DNA of 64,000 nucleotides from Terriglobia bacterium (GTDB lineage Bacteria > Acidobacteriota > Terriglobia > Terriglobales > Acidobacteriaceae), in the NCBI GenBank assembly GCA_032252755.1, contig JAVUPY010000024.1, positions 181,104 through 245,103 of the forward strand. The letters run 5' to 3'. Within the stretch, counting starts at the first letter, position 1. Each line of letters begins with the position of its first letter. The notes under the pieces are model-generated. The model ran no database searches. It was not told where the DNA came from and saw only the letters and a list, made by a program, of their open reading frames with translations. The position numbers and the translations under genes were made by a program. Shown one piece after another: positions 30,906 to 39,373 of the stretch.

Positions 30906-32156
30906 TTATTCCTTCTTCAACACCAGCGCCGAATTCTTCGACCCGAACGCAATGCAATTACACAGCGCGTGCTCAATCTCCTGCTTCCGTCCGGCCTCCG
31001 GAACATAATCCAAATCGCATTCCGGGTCGGGACGCTCCAAATTAATCGTCGGCGGTAACTGCGAATTCTTCATGGCCAATACCGTAGCCACAACTCCTGC
31101 CGCCCCGCACGCCCCCTGCGGATGCCCAATCTGCGACTTCAGCGCCGACATTGGAATCTTGTAGGCGCGCCCATTCCCCATCGCCAGCTTTATCGCGCGC
31201 GTCTCGATCCGGTCGTTCAGTTCCGTGGAAGTCCCATGCAGATTTACATACTGCACCTGCTCCGGCCCGATCCCCGCGTCTTCCATCGCCAGTTGCATCG
31301 CCCGCGCCGGCTCCTCGCCGCACTCCTGTAATCGCACGCGATGGAACGCCTCACATGTGGACCCATACCCCGCAATCTCGGCGTACAGCTTTGCCCCACG
31401 AGCCTTCGCCGACTCGTACTCTTCCAGCATCATCATCCATGCGCCCTCGGCCAGCACAAACCCATCCCGATCCACCGAGAACGGCCGCGACGCTTTCTTC
31501 GGTTCCTTGTCGAACGCCGTCGAAAGAATTCGCATCAACAGGAATCCCTTCATGATCCCCATTGCAATCGGCGAATCCACCCCGCCCACCAGCACTCGCG
31601 AAATCCGGCCCGCGCGAATCTTCTCCAGCGCATAACCCATCGCGTCCGTCGACGAAGTACACCCGCACGTCACGACATGACTGAACCCGCGAAAGCCAAA
31701 CCGCATCGAGATCTCGCTCGACATCGTCCCCATGGTCCCGCTCGGAATCACAAAGATACTCGCCTGCTTGATGTTCCCTGTCAGCCACAGCCGGTACTGT
31801 CCTTCCGAGAAATCCTGCGCGCCACCGCCCGTCCCAAGAATCACCGCCGTATCGCGCTTCTCCTCCAGGGACATCTTCTCCGGGTCCCATCCCGAGTCCT
31901 TCAGCGCCTCCGCACTCGCCGCAATCGCCATCGGCACCGCGCGCGAAACGTGTTTTCGCTCATGCTCGCTTATCCACGCAAGCTCGTCGAACCCGGAGAC
32001 CTCCCCGGCAATTGTCACCGGCAGCCCCTTCGGATCGAACAAAGAAATCCGGCGTACACCGCTGCGCCCCTCGAGAATCGCCCGCTCAAACTCCGGCACT
32101 CCGATTCCGTTCGGGCTGACAACGCCCAGTCCTGTTATGACAGCCCGCTTTTGCAT
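30906..32156 (-). CDS. Beta-ketoacyl-ACP synthase (KAS II/FabF-like)
   Basis: From ATG 32156 the protein has 416 residues of the condensing-enzyme fold. The Cys-His-His set is present: C166 in VVTCGCTSSTDAMG, H307 in NLHGTSTELND and H345 in SQIGHPQGACG, with Lys340. It should extend an acyl chain on an ACP with loss of CO2. The active-site segment differs from housekeeping FabF (usually TACASG). The divergent ACP and downstream tailoring genes suggest a specialised product. A frame start at 32270 has no support. Confidence 0.88.
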   Translation of the reverse strand: MQKRAVITGLGVVSPNGIGVPEFERAILEGRSGVRRISLFDPKGLPVTIAGEVSGFDELAWISEHERKHVSRAVPMAIAASAEALKDSGWDPEKMSLEEKRDTAVILGTGGGAQDFSEGQYRLWLTGNIKQASIFVIPSGTMGTMSSEISMRFGFRGFSHVVTCGCTSSTDAMGYALEKIRAGRISRVLVGGVDSPIAMGIMKGFLLMRILSTAFDKEPKKASRPFSVDRDGFVLAEGAWMMMLEEYESAKARGAKLYAEIAGYGSTCEAFHRVRLQECGEEPARAMQLAMEDAGIGPEQVQYVNLHGTSTELNDRIETRAIKLAMGNGRAYKIPMSALKSQIGHPQGACGAAGVVATVLAMKNSQLPPTINLERPDPECDLDYVPEAGRKQEIEHALCNCIAFGSKNSALVLKKE

Positions 32157-32248
32157 CGTTATATAGATACTCTTTTTGCGCCCGGGGCGCATCGAATCCA
32201 GCAGCCGGGTACTTTCGTCGCGTTTATTCACGCATAACCGGAGGACGA

Positions 32249-32506
32249 ATGGATAGCGACCTGACCACAAGGGTCATTGCCGAGATTGCCTCGGTTAAAG
32301 GCATCTCCCCCGAAAAGATCACCGTCGACAGCACCTTCGACGAACTCGCCATCGACAGCCTCGACGCCACCAACCTCCTCTTCTCTCTGGAAGAAGAATT
32401 CGGCGTCTCAATCCCCGACGCCGAAGCGCGCCAGATCCGGAATGTCCATGGCGCCATCGAACAGGTCGACCGCTTGCTAGCCGCCAAAGCCCAGGCACAG
32501 GACTGA
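32249..32506 (+). CDS. Acyl carrier protein
   Basis: The 85-residue acidic protein has the phosphopantetheine site DELAIDSLDATNLLF, with Ser attached to the 4'-phosphopantetheine arm, and helices typical of ACP (EFGVSIPDAEARQI). GGAGG lies 6 bases before ATG 32249. It is divergent from the ketosynthase across 92 bases. An ACP paired with its own ketosynthase points to a pathway apart from core fatty acid synthesis, although that is inferred. Confidence 0.92.
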   Translation: MDSDLTTRVIAEIASVKGISPEKITVDSTFDELAIDSLDATNLLFSLEEEFGVSIPDAEARQIRNVHGAIEQVDRLLAAKAQAQD

Positions 32507-32518
32507 TCTTGGGTTTTC

Positions 32519-32565
32519 GGGTGCCCCATCCTTACGCCCTCATTTGGCCAGGGTGGGGTAGTTCT
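32519..32565. repeat. Dispersed palindromic repeat, family B
   Basis: The copy reads GTGCCCCATCC, a short spacer, then GGCCAGGGTGGGGTAGTTCT, and can fold into a hairpin. It lies between the ACP and methyltransferase genes. Copies with the same ends are at 39238 and 60714, and a related one at 46523. Confidence 0.7.
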
Positions 32566-32570
32566 CTGAT

Positions 32571-33239
32571 ATGAAGCGCGTCCCCCAACACGAACTCCTC
32601 GACGACGACCTCGGCACTTCCGCTGAAATCTGCGCCTCCCTCTCCGACCTCCGCCACATAAACATATGGTTCGGCGGCATCGCCACAACCCGCTCCCTGC
32701 TTCGAAACGCCATGCACAAAGCCGGACTGACCTCGGCGACTGTTCTCGAAGTTGCTTCCGCCGACGGCTTCTGCATCCGCCAAGCCGCAAAGAGCCTGGA
32801 ACACGATGGCCTGCAATTCCGAATCACTCTCCTCGACCGCAAGGAATCTCATCTCGCATCCACCAACGGCTTCCGCACGGTGGTAGGCGATGCCCTCCAT
32901 CTCCCCTTCGACGACCGCTCCTTCGACTTCATCAGTTGCGGCCTCTTCATCCATCACCTCTCGCCCGAAGACGTCGTTCGCTTCGGCTGCGAGTCTCTTC
33001 GCGTTTGCCGTCACGCCGTTCTCATTAACGATCTCCGCCGCTCCGCCGCCCATCTCGCGCTCGTCTATCTCGGGTTTCCGCTCTTCCGTAGCCGCATCAC
33101 GCGGCACGACGGACCCGCATCGGTGCGCCAATCCTACGGGCCAGCCGAGATTTCAGATTTACTGAAGAAGACGCACGCCCGCAGCATCGAAATTACCAAC
33201 CACTACCTGTACCGAATGGCGGTAACGGTATGGAAATGA
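32571..33239 (+). CDS. Class I SAM-dependent methyltransferase
   Basis: The 222-residue protein has a SAM-binding fold: VLEVASADGFCIRQAA (motif I with a modified GxGxG), VGDALHLPFDDRSFDFISCG and LFIHHL. The N-terminus resembles methyltransferases that accompany polyketide synthases and FAD-dependent reductases. The substrate is unknown. No ribosome binding site is seen before ATG 32571, which follows a repeat by 6 bases. The end overlaps the FAD gene. Confidence 0.82.
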   Translation: MKRVPQHELLDDDLGTSAEICASLSDLRHINIWFGGIATTRSLLRNAMHKAGLTSATVLEVASADGFCIRQAAKSLEHDGLQFRITLLDRKESHLASTNGFRTVVGDALHLPFDDRSFDFISCGLFIHHLSPEDVVRFGCESLRVCRHAVLINDLRRSAAHLALVYLGFPLFRSRITRHDGPASVRQSYGPAEISDLLKKTHARSIEITNHYLYRMAVTVWK

Positions 33240-34312
33240 TCTTCGATCTCGCCGTGATCGGCGCTGGCCCGGCTGGATCGGCTTCCGCCATCACCGCCGC
33301 GAAACGCGGGCTTCGCGTGCTTCTTCTCGAAGCCACTCCCTACCCGCGCCACAAAGTTTGCGGAGAATTCGTCTCCGCTGAATCCGCCGAAGTTCTTCGC
33401 TACCTGCTCGGCAACGACACTCACACTCTCTTTGCAGCGCCACGGATCACCACAGCGAAACTGCACGCGGCCGGCGAAACCTGTGCGATCCCGCTCGCCT
33501 CGCCCGCCTACTCCATCCCGCGAATTACTCTCGACGAAACCCTCTGGCATTGCGCCCAGTCCAACAGCATCGACTGCCGTGTCGATCGCGTCGCCGAAAT
33601 CACTCGCTCGCATGCCGAATTCCTCATCAAGGCGTCCTCAACCTTTCGCGCCCGCGCCGTTATCAACGCCACTGGCCGCTGGTCTCGCTTGACCACCCGA
33701 ACTTCAAAGCAATCGTGGATCGGCCTCAAGGCTCACTTCGCTGGAGATAGCGGCGACACTGTCGATCTCTATTTTTGGAAGCACGGCTATTGCGGCGTCC
33801 AGGCCGTTGCACCCGGCGTTCTCAACGCCTGCGCCCTTGTGCGTCAGGGCACCGCGAAGGATCTAACCGAAGTCTTCGCCCGCGACCTGCATCTTGCCAC
33901 TCGCTCCCGGACATGGCGCCAAACAACGCAACTCTTCGCCACCGCTCCCGTCTACCTCGGCCCCGGCTCGCCAGTAATCGACGGCATCCTCCAGGTCGGC
34001 GATGCGGCCGGATTCGTCGATCCCTTCGTCGGCGACGGCATCTCACTAGCCCTCCGTAGCGGTGTTCTCGCCGGACGCTGCGCCGGCGCCGTCAGCCCGG
34101 CGACCTACGCAACTCTCTATCGCGAAGCCTTTTCCGGAATCTTCCGCAGCACCAACCGCATTCGCAACCTGCAACCATTCCCCGCATTCCTGCACCCTTG
34201 GATCCTCCGCGCCCTCTCCGTCCCCACGATCGGCCGCCACCTCTTCCAGCAAACCCGCCAATCCCGCCTTGATGTACTTTCCGCCCCTCTCTCCCCTACC
34301 GCCGGCCTGTAA
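33230..34312 (+). CDS. FAD-dependent oxidoreductase (geranylgeranyl reductase/halogenase-like)
   Basis: The 360-residue flavoprotein has the FAD motif LAVIGAGPAGSASAITAAKRG at its start, a YPRHKVCGEF motif typical of the geranylgeranyl-reductase group, and GDAAGFVDPFVGDGISLALRSG near residue 265. It could reduce or hydroxylate the product carried by the ACP or methylated by the neighbour, but the substrate is unknown. ATG 33236 would overlap the previous stop as ATGA and is as plausible as ATG 33230. Confidence 0.85.
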   Translation: MEMIFDLAVIGAGPAGSASAITAAKRGLRVLLLEATPYPRHKVCGEFVSAESAEVLRYLLGNDTHTLFAAPRITTAKLHAAGETCAIPLASPAYSIPRITLDETLWHCAQSNSIDCRVDRVAEITRSHAEFLIKASSTFRARAVINATGRWSRLTTRTSKQSWIGLKAHFAGDSGDTVDLYFWKHGYCGVQAVAPGVLNACALVRQGTAKDLTEVFARDLHLATRSRTWRQTTQLFATAPVYLGPGSPVIDGILQVGDAAGFVDPFVGDGISLALRSGVLAGRCAGAVSPATYATLYREAFSGIFRSTNRIRNLQPFPAFLHPWILRALSVPTIGRHLFQQTRQSRLDVLSAPLSPTAGL

Positions 34313-34392
34313 TTACCAGCGACCAACCACCAGCAACCAGCGACCATCCCCTTTCCCCGCTGTAAACTAGCTTTTTACCAAGGAGCGCCCTC

Positions 34393-35667
34393 ATGTCCCT
34401 CGCTTCCGCCACTCTCACCAGTCCGCTCGCCGCCCATTCTCCCTGGATCCGTGAGCAGTTCCCGTCTCTCGCCCTGCGCGTCAACGGCCACCCCGCCGTC
34501 TACTTCGACGGCCCCGGCGGAACCCAGGTCCCGCAGCGCGTCATCGACGCCATGACCGACTACTTCCTCCGCTCCAACTCGAACACAGGCGGCGCGTACG
34601 AAACCAGCCGACGCAGCAACGCAATCGTCTCCGCCGCCCGCTCGGCAATTTCCGACCTGCTCGGCTGCCGTCCCGGTGAAGTCGCCTTCGGCCCCAACAT
34701 GACCACATTGACGTTCGCGCTAAGCCGCTCCATCGGCCGCGAAATCGCACCCGGCGACGAGATCATCACTACTGGACTTGATCACGACGCCGATGTCGCC
34801 CCTTGGCGAACCCTCACCGAACGTGGTGCCGTTATCTGCGAAGTCGACGTCAATCTCTCCGACTGCACCCTCGACCTCGACGACTTCAAGCGCAAGCTCT
34901 CTTCCAAGACAAAGCTCGTCGCCGTCGGCTATGCCTCGAACTCCGTCGGCACCATCAATCCCGTTGCCGAGATCGCCAAGCTCGCGCACTCCGTCGGCGC
35001 CATGTTCTTCGTCGATGCCGTTCACTACGCACCGCACGGTCCCATTGACGTTCACGCCATCGACTGCGACTTCCTCGCCTGCTCCGTGTACAAGTTCTTC
35101 GGCCCGCACATCGGCGTTCTTTACGGCAAGCACGAGCACCTCGCGCGACTGCAGCCCTACAAGGTTCGCCCCTCAGCCGATACCGTTCCCGACCGCTGGG
35201 AAACCGGGACGCACAACATCGAGGGCCTCGCCGGCGTCAGCGGCGCTATCACTTACCTCGCCGACCTCGGCGCACTCATGGACCCCAAAGCGCAGACCCG
35301 CCGCGAAGCCCTGCAAGCTGCCTTCCGCGCCATCAAGCAATACGAGCGCGAGCTCGCTGAGCGCCTCGTCCGCGGGCTCCAGAAAATCCCCGGCGTGCAG
35401 ATTTACGGCATCCAGGATTTCTCTCGCTTCGATCAGCGCACGCCGACCGTCGCCATTCGCATTGGCACCATTCCGCCGGTCGAAATCGCAGAAAAGCTCG
35501 GCGATCACGGCATCTTCGTCTGGGACGGAAACTATTACGCGCTGAACCTCAGCGAACGCCTCGGCGTCGAAGACAAGGGCGGCATGGTCCGCATTGGCCT
35601 CGCCCACTACAACACCGCAGAAGAAGTTGACAGGCTGCTCGAAGAATTGAAAATAATCGCGGAATAA
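34393..35667 (+). CDS. Cysteine-desulfurase-like class V aminotransferase (TIGR01976 type)
   Basis: The 424-residue protein has a PLP-dependent class V aminotransferase fold. VYFDGPGGTQVPQRVIDAM lies near residue 40, GAMFFVDAVHYAPH gives the cofactor Asp, and ACSVYKFFGPHIG holds the Schiff-base Lys. The group resembles IscS/SufS but differs from the housekeeping enzymes, and its substrate is not established. An AAGGAG lies before ATG 34393. It is 80 bases after the FAD gene; whether it belongs to the same pathway is unclear. Confidence 0.85.
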   Translation: MSLASATLTSPLAAHSPWIREQFPSLALRVNGHPAVYFDGPGGTQVPQRVIDAMTDYFLRSNSNTGGAYETSRRSNAIVSAARSAISDLLGCRPGEVAFGPNMTTLTFALSRSIGREIAPGDEIITTGLDHDADVAPWRTLTERGAVICEVDVNLSDCTLDLDDFKRKLSSKTKLVAVGYASNSVGTINPVAEIAKLAHSVGAMFFVDAVHYAPHGPIDVHAIDCDFLACSVYKFFGPHIGVLYGKHEHLARLQPYKVRPSADTVPDRWETGTHNIEGLAGVSGAITYLADLGALMDPKAQTRREALQAAFRAIKQYERELAERLVRGLQKIPGVQIYGIQDFSRFDQRTPTVAIRIGTIPPVEIAEKLGDHGIFVWDGNYYALNLSERLGVEDKGGMVRIGLAHYNTAEEVDRLLEELKIIAE

Positions 35668-35670
35668 TTC

Positions 35671-35735
35671 AGGGCACGGCTTCAGCCGTGCCGCAAGGGA
35701 CTTCACCCTAACGTGGGGCTTTAGCCCCTGAGGTT
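35671..35735. repeat. Dispersed repeat, family C, best-preserved copy
   Basis: The left part is the palindrome GGCACGGCTTCAGCCGTGCC (loop TTCA). The right part is GGGGCTTTAGCCCCTGAGGTT, itself a hairpin with loop TTTA. Copies with one or both parts lie at 24551, 41923, 50001 and 61141. Confidence 0.75.
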
Positions 35736-35762
35736 CAACTCGGGAAACTTGACAGGAGCTTG

Positions 35763-36515
35763 ATGGAAGCGCTGAAGCGTGCAATTCCCACGCGGTTGCG
35801 ACGCTGGCTCAGCCGAAAGCGTTTCGAATTCGGCCGCAACATGCTCTGGGCCGATCGCCTCACCGACTTCTCCTCACTCCGCCGCACTACGCCCTATCGC
35901 CCGAATTTCGGCTGGAATCGCGGCCAGTGCATCGACCGCTATTACATCGACAAGTTTTTCTCCGCGCACACCGCCGACATTCACGGCCGCGCCCTCGAGA
36001 TCGGCGACGCCGAGTACACCCGCAAATTCGGCGCCAATCATGTCACCCAAATTGACGTCATTGATCTCGACCCCAACAACACCCGCGCCACCATCCACGA
36101 CGACCTCTGCTCCGCCGCATCCATTGCCGACAACACTTACGACTGCATCCTCTGCCCGCAAACTCTGCTCGTCATTTACGATTTCCACGCCGCCATCCGC
36201 ACCATGCACCGCATCCTGAAACCCGGCGGCGTGCTCCTCGCAACCACCCCCGGCATAGCGCAGATATGCCCGCAGCCCATGATCGGCGGCGCCGGCCACG
36301 ACTACTGGCGCTTCACCGATCTCTCCGCGCAAGCGGTCTTCGGCACCGTCTTCGGTGAATCCAATGTCCAGGTCCAAACCTTCGGCAACGTCCTTACCGC
36401 CGTTGCCCTTCTTCACGGCCTCGTGAGCCAGGAGTTCACCCCCGCCGAACTCGACCACCACGATCCCGACTACCAGGTCACCATCGCCATTCGCGCCCAA
36501 AAGGTCATGCCATGA
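35763..36515 (+). CDS. SAM-dependent methyltransferase of a glycan locus
   Basis: The 250-residue protein has a class I methyltransferase core (GRALEIGDAEYTRKFG, VIDLDPNN, then LKPGGVLLATTPG). An AGGAG lies before ATG 35763. The next glycosyltransferase begins within its last codons (ATGA overlap at 36512). Such enzymes often methylate sugars or lipid carriers in O-antigen or exopolysaccharide loci; the target is inferred only from neighbours. Confidence 0.8.
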   Translation: MEALKRAIPTRLRRWLSRKRFEFGRNMLWADRLTDFSSLRRTTPYRPNFGWNRGQCIDRYYIDKFFSAHTADIHGRALEIGDAEYTRKFGANHVTQIDVIDLDPNNTRATIHDDLCSAASIADNTYDCILCPQTLLVIYDFHAAIRTMHRILKPGGVLLATTPGIAQICPQPMIGGAGHDYWRFTDLSAQAVFGTVFGESNVQVQTFGNVLTAVALLHGLVSQEFTPAELDHHDPDYQVTIAIRAQKVMP

Positions 36516-37408
36516 CCGCGCCCGCCGCCTCGATCATCGTTCCTTATTTCAATCCCGGCGACTTCTTGTGCGAAGCCATCGACAGCGTCCTCGCTCAAAC
36601 CTTCACCGACTGGGAACTGCTCCTCGTCAATGACGGTTCAACCGACAATACCGATCGCCTGGCCGCCGACTTCGCTGCCCGCGACCCTCGCATCCAAGCT
36701 CTCTCGCATTCCGACGGCAAGAATCACGGCCTGCCCCCAACCCGCAATCTAGGCCTGCGCCATGCTCGTGGAGAATTCATCGCCCTGCTCGATGCCGACG
36801 ATGTCTGGCTCCCCGAAAAATTGGCCCAGCAACTCGAACTCGCACGTGCCCATCCCGAAGCCGCAATGATTTTTGGCCGCAGCCGCTACTGGCACAGTTG
36901 GAATTCCGGCGATCACGAACCTGATTCCGTCCCCGAACTCGCCCCCGGCGATCGCCTCTACCACCCTCCCGAACTTTGGAAACTCTCCTATCCCTTCGGA
37001 CCGTTCGGCGCGCCCTGCCCCTCCGATCTCCTCATTCGACGCACCGCCCTCGACTCCGTCGGCGGCTTCGAAGAATGCTTCGACGACCGCGCCCCCACGC
37101 ACGAAGACATCGCGCTGCTCTCAAAAATCTTCCTGAATTTTCCGGTTTATGTTTCCAGCGAGTGCTGGGATCTCTACCGTCGCCATGACCAATCCATCTG
37201 GTCACGCGCCATGAAGGACGGCAGCGACGAACGCTCCCGCAGATTCTTCTTCGAATGGATGCGCACCTACTTGCAGCAACACAGAGTTACTGAGCCCGAG
37301 ATTTGGCGGCTTCTGGATAAGCAAACCTGGCGCTACCGCCACCCAGCGGTATATCGCATCGCTCGCGCCATCCGCACCACCCTGCGCCCTCTCAAACGGC
37401 GCCTATAA
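36512..37408 (+). CDS. Family 2 glycosyltransferase
   Basis: The 298-residue protein has a GT-A fold: SIIVPYFNPGDFLCEAIDSVLAQTF at the N-terminus, NDGSTDNTD, and the metal-binding LLDADDVW. THEDIALLSK follows at about residue 200 as the likely catalytic base region. It transfers an unknown sugar in glycan synthesis. It overlaps the methyltransferase by four bases. Confidence 0.9.
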   Translation: MTAPAASIIVPYFNPGDFLCEAIDSVLAQTFTDWELLLVNDGSTDNTDRLAADFAARDPRIQALSHSDGKNHGLPPTRNLGLRHARGEFIALLDADDVWLPEKLAQQLELARAHPEAAMIFGRSRYWHSWNSGDHEPDSVPELAPGDRLYHPPELWKLSYPFGPFGAPCPSDLLIRRTALDSVGGFEECFDDRAPTHEDIALLSKIFLNFPVYVSSECWDLYRRHDQSIWSRAMKDGSDERSRRFFFEWMRTYLQQHRVTEPEIWRLLDKQTWRYRHPAVYRIARAIRTTLRPLKRRL

Positions 37409-37437
37409 TCCACCGTCTCCGTTGTTCGCTTTGCCGT

Positions 37438-39210
37438 TTAGCGGTTTTGCCGTTTCCCGATGGTTCGGTTCACGATGCCTTTCCTCACGTTCTTCCCCGT
37501 CCCCACCTTAACCGCAAAATTCATCAGCGAATCTTCATCGCTGATCTCTAACCGATTGAGCGCCAGAGGATCCTGCCACCGATTGAATCCGGCATTCGTT
37601 GTCACCGCCGCTTTGTATCCCGCCTCGACGACTGCGGCCCGAACCCGCCGGTCCGCATCGCCGTACGGATACGCGAACCACTCCACCGCCGCTCCCAGCA
37701 AATCTTCCAATTTCGCCTTCGAATCGCTCACCTCGCGCCGAAGTTCCTCGTCATCGAGCGCCGTCAGCATCGGATGCGTCAAGCTGTGCGACCCGAACAC
37801 GACGCCCGCCCTCTGCATCTGCCGCATCCGCTCCAGCGTCAGCAACAACCGCTGTCTCACGGCCGTTCCGGCATCCCACACGTTGGTCCGCCCTATCCGG
37901 TCTAGCACCACAAACACCAACGGACGCAACTTCCGCCGCTCCACCTCTGGCATCAACTCCGTATAAAGATCGTCGTAGGCATCATCGAATGTCAGCAGTA
38001 CATTTTTCTCCGGCAACTCTCCCGCAAGCGCCTCCTGCGGACTGACATGCTGATAATTCATCATCTCCAGCCACGAAAGAAATCGCCGAAACCGATTCGG
38101 CGAAACGTAGTAACCCGCCTCAACCGCGTTCTCCGGGCGCGCAATACTGTGAAACAGCAGAATGCGCCCTCGCGCTCCCGCCATCTCGCAAATCTCGCGC
38201 TCCCCAATCCCCGTCCCCCGAACGGCCCGCCAATACTCGCCGACCCTCCGCAACCGCGCCCAAACCCCAAACGCCCATCGACTGCCCGAAGCGTTCGTCA
38301 CCTTCTCCAGAGCATCGGCCACAGCGAGCACCGTCTCCGGTGTCGCCCAACTCGCCCGCGCCAACATTCGCTTTCTTAAACTGCCGCCACCCAAATCCGT
38401 TAGCTGCGCCACCTGCGTCGAGCGCTCGCCCTTCTCCCGCGCCCGAAACACATCCAGTGCTCCGCTCAATCTCCAGCAACGCGGCCAGTACGCACTCTGA
38501 TCCTTTCCACCGCGATGGCGCACCACTGCCTTCGGCGCATATCTCGCCTGCACCCCCACGCGATACAGCCGCAGCCCCAACTCCATCTCCTCGTCCGAAC
38601 GCATCCGCTCGTCAAACCCACCCATCTTTTCGAACAGTTCTCGCCGAATCGAACAGTTCAATCCGAACCACGTCGACTGCTCGGCCTCAGCTCCGATCAA
38701 CCTTCCCACTGGCGAATCGCCTTCGGCCGGCATGACTTCCGCCAACTGCCTTTCCCAAGCCCGCTGCAGCAACTCGTCCGTCTTCGAGACGAATGGCGTC
38801 TGCCGCTCCTCGAGGATCCTCCCGAACACCACCGTCGGCCATCCCGGCGCCGCCGCATGGGCTTTATCGTGAGCCTTCAGCAATTCCCGATCCACGGCAA
38901 CGTCGTCATCCAGAAAGAGCACGAACTCTCCCCGCGCCGTCGCCGCACCCGTGTTCCTCGCCGCCGACAGCCCGCGATTCTCCTTGTGAAAAACCCACCG
39001 CACCGGAAACCGAAGCGGTGCCCCACATCTGCGCGTCTTTCGCAGATGTGGGTGTTTTTCAGACTCCGCCAGCACGCGCGTTTCCGCATCCTCGCCGTCG
39101 CACACCACGACGACCTCGAAATCATCCTCTGTCTGCTCCGCGAGTCCGCCCAGCAGTGAATCCAGCATCGCCGCCCGCCGCCACGTCGGAATGACAATCG
39201 TCCACTTCAT
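37438..39210 (-). CDS. Bifunctional protein: GT2 glycosyltransferase fused to polysaccharide deacetylase
   Basis: From ATG 39210 the protein has 590 residues. Residues 1-250 are a GT2 domain (MKWTIVIPTWRRAAM, VLFLDDDVAVDREL, ERMRSDEEMELGLRLYR). Residues about 355-590 are a NodB-type deacetylase with the metal motifs LLTFDDAYDD and GSHSLTHPML, and PYGDAD. The two activities could add and then deacetylate an amino sugar. A family A hairpin sits inside the GT2 coding region at 39021-39052 and is translated. A longer frame from 39249 would start in a family B repeat. Confidence 0.87.
   Translation of the reverse strand: MKWTIVIPTWRRAAMLDSLLGGLAEQTEDDFEVVVVCDGEDAETRVLAESEKHPHLRKTRRCGAPLRFPVRWVFHKENRGLSAARNTGAATARGEFVLFLDDDVAVDRELLKAHDKAHAAAPGWPTVVFGRILEERQTPFVSKTDELLQRAWERQLAEVMPAEGDSPVGRLIGAEAEQSTWFGLNCSIRRELFEKMGGFDERMRSDEEMELGLRLYRVGVQARYAPKAVVRHRGGKDQSAYWPRCWRLSGALDVFRAREKGERSTQVAQLTDLGGGSLRKRMLARASWATPETVLAVADALEKVTNASGSRWAFGVWARLRRVGEYWRAVRGTGIGEREICEMAGARGRILLFHSIARPENAVEAGYYVSPNRFRRFLSWLEMMNYQHVSPQEALAGELPEKNVLLTFDDAYDDLYTELMPEVERRKLRPLVFVVLDRIGRTNVWDAGTAVRQRLLLTLERMRQMQRAGVVFGSHSLTHPMLTALDDEELRREVSDSKAKLEDLLGAAVEWFAYPYGDADRRVRAAVVEAGYKAAVTTNAGFNRWQDPLALNRLEISDEDSLMNFAVKVGTGKNVRKGIVNRTIGKRQNR
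39021..39052. repeat. Family A palindrome inside the glycosyltransferase-deacetylase gene
   Basis: CCCACATCTGCG and CGCAGATGTGGG form a perfect 12-bp stem around a 7-base loop. TTTTT follows on the plus strand. It is the best-paired copy of family A and is read in frame on the minus strand as HPHLRKTRRCGA. Confidence 0.85.
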
Positions 39211-39237
39211 CGCAGAACTGGGTATCCTCCGGGCGCT

Positions 39238-39283
39238 GGGGTGCCCCATCCTGGCCCGAAGTTGGCCAGGGTGGGGTAGTTCC
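39238..39283. repeat. Dispersed palindromic repeat, family B
   Basis: CCCCATCCTGGCC and GGCCAGGGTGGGG form a 13-bp stem with one G-T pair, followed by TAGTTCCT. It lies in the space between two divergent glycosyltransferases. Confidence 0.75.
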
Positions 39284-39373
39284 TAAAATGATCACGGATC
39301 TTTCAACTTCTTCTTGCTTTACAAACCATCGATTGTCCACCATGCTCACGTCAACGCAATTTTCCAAGGTTCC

